From NCBI RefSeq assembly GCF_020509005.1, contig NC_063020.1:372001-436000 (forward strand): 64,000 nucleotides of DNA, in the 5' to 3' direction. Of this stretch, positions 58,379-64,000 are shown in pieces; the first letter of the stretch is position 1, and each line of letters begins with the position of its first letter. A program made the position numbers and the translations under genes. Below the pieces are notes generated by a model. That model was not told the DNA's origin. It ran no database searches and saw only the letters and a program-made list of their open reading frames with translations. This stretch comes from Fulvia fulva. Taxonomy: Eukaryota > Ascomycota > Dothideomycetes > Mycosphaerellales > Mycosphaerellaceae.

Positions 58379-61047
58379 CTCCTACTCAGGCTATATAGTC
58401 TCCTACAATCCCTTTACGTAAGCTAGAGCTGCCTTATAAAGTTTTGGAACTACTAGCTATTAAGGGGCTTTATTAACCTATTAGTAGCTATGTCCTTTAT
58501 ATAGTAGTAGTCTACTATAATCTTCTTCTGCTACTAGAGATGTCTAATATAGTTATATATAACATCAATATACTTTGACCTTTTATATATATAGGCATCT
58601 TTAATAAGTGTCAAAGCGGCTTAGTTGTTACCTATAAGCTTAACTAGCCTTAGCTTGTTAATAGTGCCCTTGCTTACCCTTATACTCGGCTAGAAAGAGC
58701 TCTTCCCTACTAGTTCTAGGCACCCCATTTCCCTAATGACAGTAGCAAGAAATTGTAACTACTTTACGGCTACGTTTATAGCTATAAACTCAGCTTCTAT
58801 TGTTAATGTTATAATAGACTTCTACTTCCTACTTATCTAGGACATAGGTGATCTATAAAGGAACTATACGTATCCTAGAATTAAGACTCTATCCACTTTG
58901 TCTATAGCGTAGTTAGAGTCCGAGTATCCCTAGAGATTGCCCCCTCCCTTTCTATATATAAGACCTAGGTCTAGGTACGACCGTAGGTATCGGGAGAGCT
59001 TCTTTAAAGCCTTTATATACTACTACGAGGGATTAGCAACATATAAGCTGATTCTTCTAAGGGGGAATACTAAGTCTAGCCTTGTCATTGTTATTAGCTA
59101 CATCTAGGTACTATTATAGCTCTAGTAATCCTGTTTGTTACACCTCTTATCTATAGGTGCCGTAGGTACTAAATGCTCGTAGCTCTCTATAGGTAAGTAG
59201 GTTAGCGTAGCCTTCTCTCTAGCTATGTTCATCTTGGCTAAGTTAGCGTAGACATAGTGTCCTTAATTAAGCTTCAAAGTGCCTTAGGACCTATCTCTTA
59301 TAATCCTTATTCTAAGGATCTTTATAGGTTCACTAAGATCTTTAATCTTAAACACTTTTCCAAGCTCAGCCTTAAACCACTAAACATCTAATAGCTTCGG
59401 AGCTATAATAGGTATGTCATCTATATAGGTAAGGACTATAAGGTCTCTATCCGTATAGATAAGTAGGCATAGATCTACCTAGGACTAGGTAAATCTAATC
59501 TTCTCTAGCTTCGTAATATAGAGCTTATTCTAGTCTCTAGCTGCTTGCTTAAGCCTATAAAGGTTTCGTAGGACCTTAAACACTATGTTTAGAGGTGTTT
59601 CAACTCCTAGGGGTAGGATTATATAGATGTCTTTAAGAAGGCTACTTTAGGTAAAAGCATTATTTATATCTACTAGCTACATCTCGAGATCTCTCTTACA
59701 CACTACTGCTATGAATACTCGGAGAGTATTATGTCTAATAGTAGGTACAAAGGTCTCTTCGAAGTCAACCCTATATTTCTATAAAAACCCTCTTATAACT
59801 AGTCTTGCCTTAAACTTCTTAATAGCTCTACTAATCATTCTTTTTATATCAAAGACCTACCTAGAAGTAATTAGATTCGTACCCTTTAGCGGTACAACTA
59901 CTTCCTAGGTGTTATTACTTACTAAGGTAATAAGTTCGTTCTCGATTACCTCTCTCTATATATGTCTCTATTCGGGGTCTCCTACGGCTACCTTATAGGA
60001 CTTTGGGATTAGCACTTCCTACTAATAGGCTATAGCCTGCCTAATAGTAGCAAATATATGTTCTTCTACGTCGTTCAGAATCTCCTCTACCTAGCTTATT
60101 ATAGGGTCTAGATAGACTATCTAGGCGATAAGAGCCTTATAGTGTTTAGCCTTATACTCTTTAGAGTTATTATCTCCGCCCCCCCTTAACCTCTTATTGC
60201 CTATAACCTGAGGTGGCGCTAGGTATTCGGATAGGTCGAACTGAACGACATCTTCTTTTTCTTTTATTAGAGTACCCTAATCTCTAAACTTCTAGTATTC
60301 CCTAATGTCCTTTAGGGGAGGGGGAAGTTATATAAATAGCGGTTACTATAGTGTTAATGACTTAGGTAGGTTCTGTATAGATCCACCGTTATTGGCCTTC
60401 GATAGTATTAAAACCGCCTTAATATTTTCTCCTAGCCTTCGTAACGGTGTCTCTAATAATCCCCTATCGGAAAATTTCGCCCTAAAGGGCTTCTACCTAA
60501 TAGGATTGCGCTATAGCGCTCGACTCGGCTAGTTAGTAAAGGTGATACTAAGATCTATATCTCCCCCCTTCTTATTCTTAAACTAGTCGACGTGACTATA
60601 CGCTTTTATAGCTTTTATATCGGGATCCTAGAACAGCTATTATTTTGTAGTGTTTTCTAAGTAGCCTATAAACACGGCTTCTTTTCCTCGGTTTATTAAC
60701 TTGTCTCTCCTTAAGCCTTGAGGTTAGGCTCTTAGGTCTATATAGACTATAGCTTTATATCCCTAGACGCGGAAATGGTCGACTAACGGTACTTAGCTAG
60801 TAAAGGCTTCTTATAGTAAAAGAGTAATACTATTAATAATCGGACTATTAGGCAGTCTGTTTCTAATCACAGTCTATACTTATAAAGCGTCTAGCTAGAA
60901 CTTAACTAGTATGCTAGAGTCTTTAAGTATAGCCCGGACTATATTCTTAGAGGCTTAAATTGACCTTTCTATAGGTCCATTTTAAAGAGAGTTATAGGTA
61001 TTAGTTGTGTCTATCTAAGTGCTAAACTCCTTCTCCTACTCTTTTAG
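58379..61047 (-). mobile_element. Copia element: integrase C-end, reverse transcriptase and RNase H
   Basis: Read leftward through TAG/TAA stops: integrase end with KNIVRAILKDSS and INRGKEAVFIGYLENT (about 60650-60960), a linker, then RT with KARLVIRGFLQKYRVDFEETF, VDINNAFT, LRNLYRLKQAARD and YIDDIPII (about 59415), GYSDSNYAID in the RNase H (about 58900), and the closing YIRHL...DYYYIKDIATNRL (about 58500). Almost no frameshifts, only point stops. The 5' half is cut at 61047 by the LTR of the Gypsy element, whose junction lies within the integrase. Confidence 0.85.
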
Positions 61048-61490
61048 TGTCAGGGCGAGAGCCTGGCCTATAAGATGCAAGGGTGAAAGCGAGAATGCAG
61101 GTGCGAAGTGCAGATGCAAAAGGGTATGGTATGATTGCTACACAAAACAAAAGACGAAGAAAGCAAGAGAGGCCTGGGGAAGGCCAGATATTTATACGCG
61201 ACCCTCGCGAGTGCGTGTCCCCGCATTAACAGGGCTAACCCGTGCGAAGCCGCGCTCAGCAGCTTTGCTCAAAACCTTATTCCAACCTGCCCTACGTTCC
61301 GAGTCTTCCACGTGCTTCAAGGTTTGGTAGAGGGGTGAATTTGGAGGGCTGGGTCCCGTAGTGAATGTTGCGGGGTATGTGATTCTTGGCGCTCACACAC
61401 CAAGCTGGACTGTCACTTCTTGACGACTTCTGAGCGCTCTGAGGCTCTTCTGTCCCCACCTTCTGTACACTCTGTGGGGAGACCATGACA
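61048..61490 (-). repeat. 3' LTR of the terminal Gypsy element (443 bp)
   Basis: Read leftward it begins TGTCATGG at 61490 and ends CCCTGACA at 61048, a TG...CA pair with TGTC/GACA inverted ends. Directly before it (61491-61500) is the purine-rich GGGGGGCTAC, a polypurine tract. The LTR is GC-rich and not visibly RIP-damaged, unlike the Copia element on its left. Confidence 0.85.
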
Positions 61491-64000
61491 GTAGCCCCCC
61501 CGAACAAAGCTGAGTTCCTACGAAGCCGTAGTAGTTCTATATATCGAGGATGTTCAGCTTCAGTACTAGGCCTAGGCCTGATGTCATAGTCGATACACTA
61601 TTGGTAAGCCCCGTCGAAGAGCTCAGATTCGAAGAGCCTGCCGATGTTGACTTCTGGGCCGTCTGCGCGGGCGTGGTATTCTTCGATTGCTTGACGATTG
61701 AAGATGATATGTTGGATAGGTTCCTATAAGGTATCCCACTTAGGGCAACCTTGCCATTCGACTTCATACTTGATCGGCGGTAGTCCTTCAACGTCGTTAG
61801 GCTCTGCGCGGATTCCCCGGATCTTGCGGACGGCATAGTCGTCAGAAGGTAGGTTAATAGGCTCGTCGACTTCTACTTCATCGGGAGGACCTAGCATGTC
61901 TTGGTTTTGGTTCGGGAATGGGTCCTTAGCCGACGGCCGAAGGCGTACGGGATAGAAGACGTCGTGGATCTTTATGTTCGCAGGAAGAGCTAGACGGTAG
62001 GCGTGTGAACTGATACGCTCGGTGATCTCAAAAGGACCTAGGTTCTTCCAGTTCAGCTTCTTAGAGGGGCGGTCCGTCTTGATGTTCTTAGAGTTGAGGT
62101 AGACCATATCGCCTACTTAGTAGTCGGGAGCTGGCTGGCGACGACGATTAGCTTGATCCTCGTAGATTGCTTGTGCGTACACTATCTCGTCGTGAACTTC
62201 TTTATGGATCTATAAGAGTATAGTAGCGAACGCGTCTACTGCTTACTCGTTTACGTCTTCGGTAGGCGGGAGAGGTTCTTCTGGTTCCATGCCTATACGA
62301 GGGTGGTAACCTCTCGTAGTATAGAAGGGAGAGTAGCCAGTAGTCTCCGAGTCCTAGTTACGAGTAGCGAACTCCACCGTAGGGATATGCTGAGGCCAAT
62401 CCTTCTAGTGGTAGTCGACGAAGCAACGAAGGACCTGCTCGAGGATAGCGTTCGTAATTTCGGTCTGGCCGTCGGTCTGTGGCTGAAAACTGGTCGAGAG
62501 GTTATGCTTGATGCCTAGGATAGCATACAGACGCTTCCAGAAGTACGAGATGAACTGGGTGCCTCTGTCAGAGGTGATGCTATCCGGGAGGCCTTGAAAG
62601 CGCCAGACGAATTCGTAGAACAAGCGAGCAGTCTCCTTTGCGGTCATGCTCTAGCACGGGATTATGTACCGGTCCTTAGAGTGACGGTCCACGATCACTA
62701 GAAGGGCCTTTGCTTTCACGCCGCTGAAGGTCTTGCCGTAAGGAAGATCGGTGATAAAGTCTATAGTAATGTGCTTCCACGGACGATCAGGAGCCGGGAG
62801 AGGGTGTAAGAGACCGTGGGGACGGTGGCGGTTAGCTTTGGCTCTTCGGTAAGTAGCGCAGTTCAGCACGTAGCGGCGGACGTCCTTCTAGGAATGCGGC
62901 CACTAGTAACACCTAGCGAGGAGCTTGTGGGTCTTGGCTACGCCTAGGTGACCCCTAGAGGCGGAGTCGTGGATGATTTGAAGAATCTCAGCTCGGATAT
63001 TAGAGCCTTCGGGCTGCGGTACGTAAAGCTTCTTACGGAAGTAGACGACACCTTCCTAGAGCTCGCACTCGGACAGCGAGAAGCCCGGGAATGTCCTCGC
63101 GCCAGATCCAAGGGCCTGAACTAACTCTTAGGCGTCTATGTCGGCATCGTACGCTGTTCGTACTCGTGCCATAATGCCTTCGGGCTGCTCCTCATTATCA
63201 AACCCCTCAAAGTCTGATTCGGATGAGCCGTCGGTCGTTACTGAGCCCTCTTCATCGTCGTTCAAGTCCTCAGCGTCCGAGGCGTATTCTTTAGGCTCGG
63301 ATTCATCGTCACTCTCGTCAAGGTAGGCAGGAGCGAGCACGAGAGTAGCAAAGGAAGCGGCGAGCGTAGGCTAGCCGTTCGATAGGTACTCTCGAAGCTC
63401 GGAAGAGAGGTTGTGCTCTTTGATGACTTGTTGCCCTGCGATTTGCCGGCCCCCTCTTCGATCAACTGGAGAGTTACTAGGGCGGCGGGTAAGGGCGTCG
63501 GCTATCGAGTTGGCCTTGCCGGGCGTGTACGAGATCACGAAGTTGAACCGGGAGAGGAACTCGCTCTAGCGGGCCTAGCGACGATTGAGCAGCTTGCTCT
63601 TCATAAAGTAGACGAGGTTCTTATGGTCGGAGCTTACTTGGACGGGCATAGCAGAGCCTTCGAGCTCGGGGCGCCACTCTTCGAAAGCTTTGACGATAGC
63701 GAGAAGCTCCTTATCGTAGATCTCGTAGTTACACTCCGTAGCGGTCATCTTCTTAGAGAGGAAGGCGACAGGTAACCAGGGGGATTCAGGCGAGCGGCGT
63801 TGTAGCAGGACACCGCCCACTACGCCGTCGGATGCGTCGGTCTCTACACGGGTCTCCAGTTCGAAATCGAAGTGCCGTAGAAGCGGGTTCTTAACAAACT
63901 TCGCTTTAAGCAAGTCAAAAGCCTCCTGGCATTCGTCGGTCCAGGCGAACTTCTCACCCTTGCGCGTGAGCTTCGTCAAAGGGCGTACCACGCCCGAAAA
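61491..64000 (-). mobile_element. Ty3/Gypsy chromovirus pol, 3' part, cut by the window end
   Basis: Read leftward from the window edge: RT thumb ([16 protein letters not shown]), RNase H with [14 protein letters not shown] and [16 protein letters not shown] (63991-63575), an acidic linker (about 63340-63128), a zinc-binding region and YVLNCATYRRAK, integrase with HITIDFITDLP, IVDRHSK and TSDRGTQFISYFW (62869-62405), the GPFEITERI SH3-like end (about 62040), and a chromodomain with YEVEWQGCPKWDT (about 61740). TAG stops stand where Trp is expected, for example right after KWDTL. The chromodomain marks it as a chromovirus that may target heterochromatin. Lightly damaged and thus fairly young. 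Confidence 0.9.

Noticed and set aside
1..64000. CRISPR arrays, rRNA genes or bacterial operons
   Set aside because: No regularly spaced repeats, rRNA core sequences or bacterial gene order were seen; the window is fungal.

Overview
The window reads as a filamentous ascomycete chromosome segment, most likely a dothideomycete of the Mycosphaerellaceae type (inference). The signs are short GT-AG introns of about 47-90 bp, typical fungal gene families, introner-like introns, and transposons carrying RIP-type damage, with Trp and Gln codons turned into TAG or TAA and CA/TG dinucleotides strongly depleted. No bacterial, viral or CRISPR feature was seen.

Layout. Positions 1-5252 hold a decayed Copia retrotransposon and a short repeat present in three copies. 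Positions 5253 to about 37550 are a gene-rich block: a fatty-acid alpha-dioxygenase divergent from a heme-thiolate peroxidase, an aldonolactone-oxidase-type flavoenzyme, a secreted serine carboxypeptidase, a broken Dal5-type transporter, a Tc1/mariner scrap, an element with long inverted arms, a concentrative nucleoside transporter, a PP2A leucine carboxyl methyltransferase, a small secreted cysteine-rich protein, an EI24-like membrane protein, a CorA-type Mg transporter, an SRA-YDG protein, three tandem F-box-like paralogs, a small SnoaL/NTF2-like gene, a single-frame FKBP-STIMATE fusion, and a second very short secreted cysteine-rich gene. From about 37550 to the end is a nest of retrotransposons: Tad1/I-like LINEs, Ty3/Gypsy, Ty1/Copia and a 615-bp TRIM-like LTR element.

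Most notable: (1) two introns, in the unrelated alpha-dioxygenase and EI24-like genes, are about 87% identical over 151-152 bp and fold into a hairpin with compensatory changes, so they look like introner-like elements; (2) an FKBP domain and a STIMATE domain are joined in one reading frame; (3) a TRIM-like element has two 153-bp LTRs, 5-bp target duplications and an undamaged core inside a RIP-damaged Gypsy element; (4) a LINE inserted into another LINE has a 14-bp target duplication; (5) a 62-residue secreted Cys-rich gene lies in apparently empty DNA.

How the parts relate. The alpha-dioxygenase and the peroxidase share a 540-bp intergenic region and could act on fatty acids or their hydroperoxides (inference). 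The two secreted Cys-rich proteins are effector-like candidates beside repeat-rich DNA. The nested transposons give a relative history: Gypsy and LINE B are old and heavily damaged, while LINE C and the terminal chromovirus are younger and lightly damaged. All exon-intron models were built by hand from reading frame and splice signals and have no transcript support.
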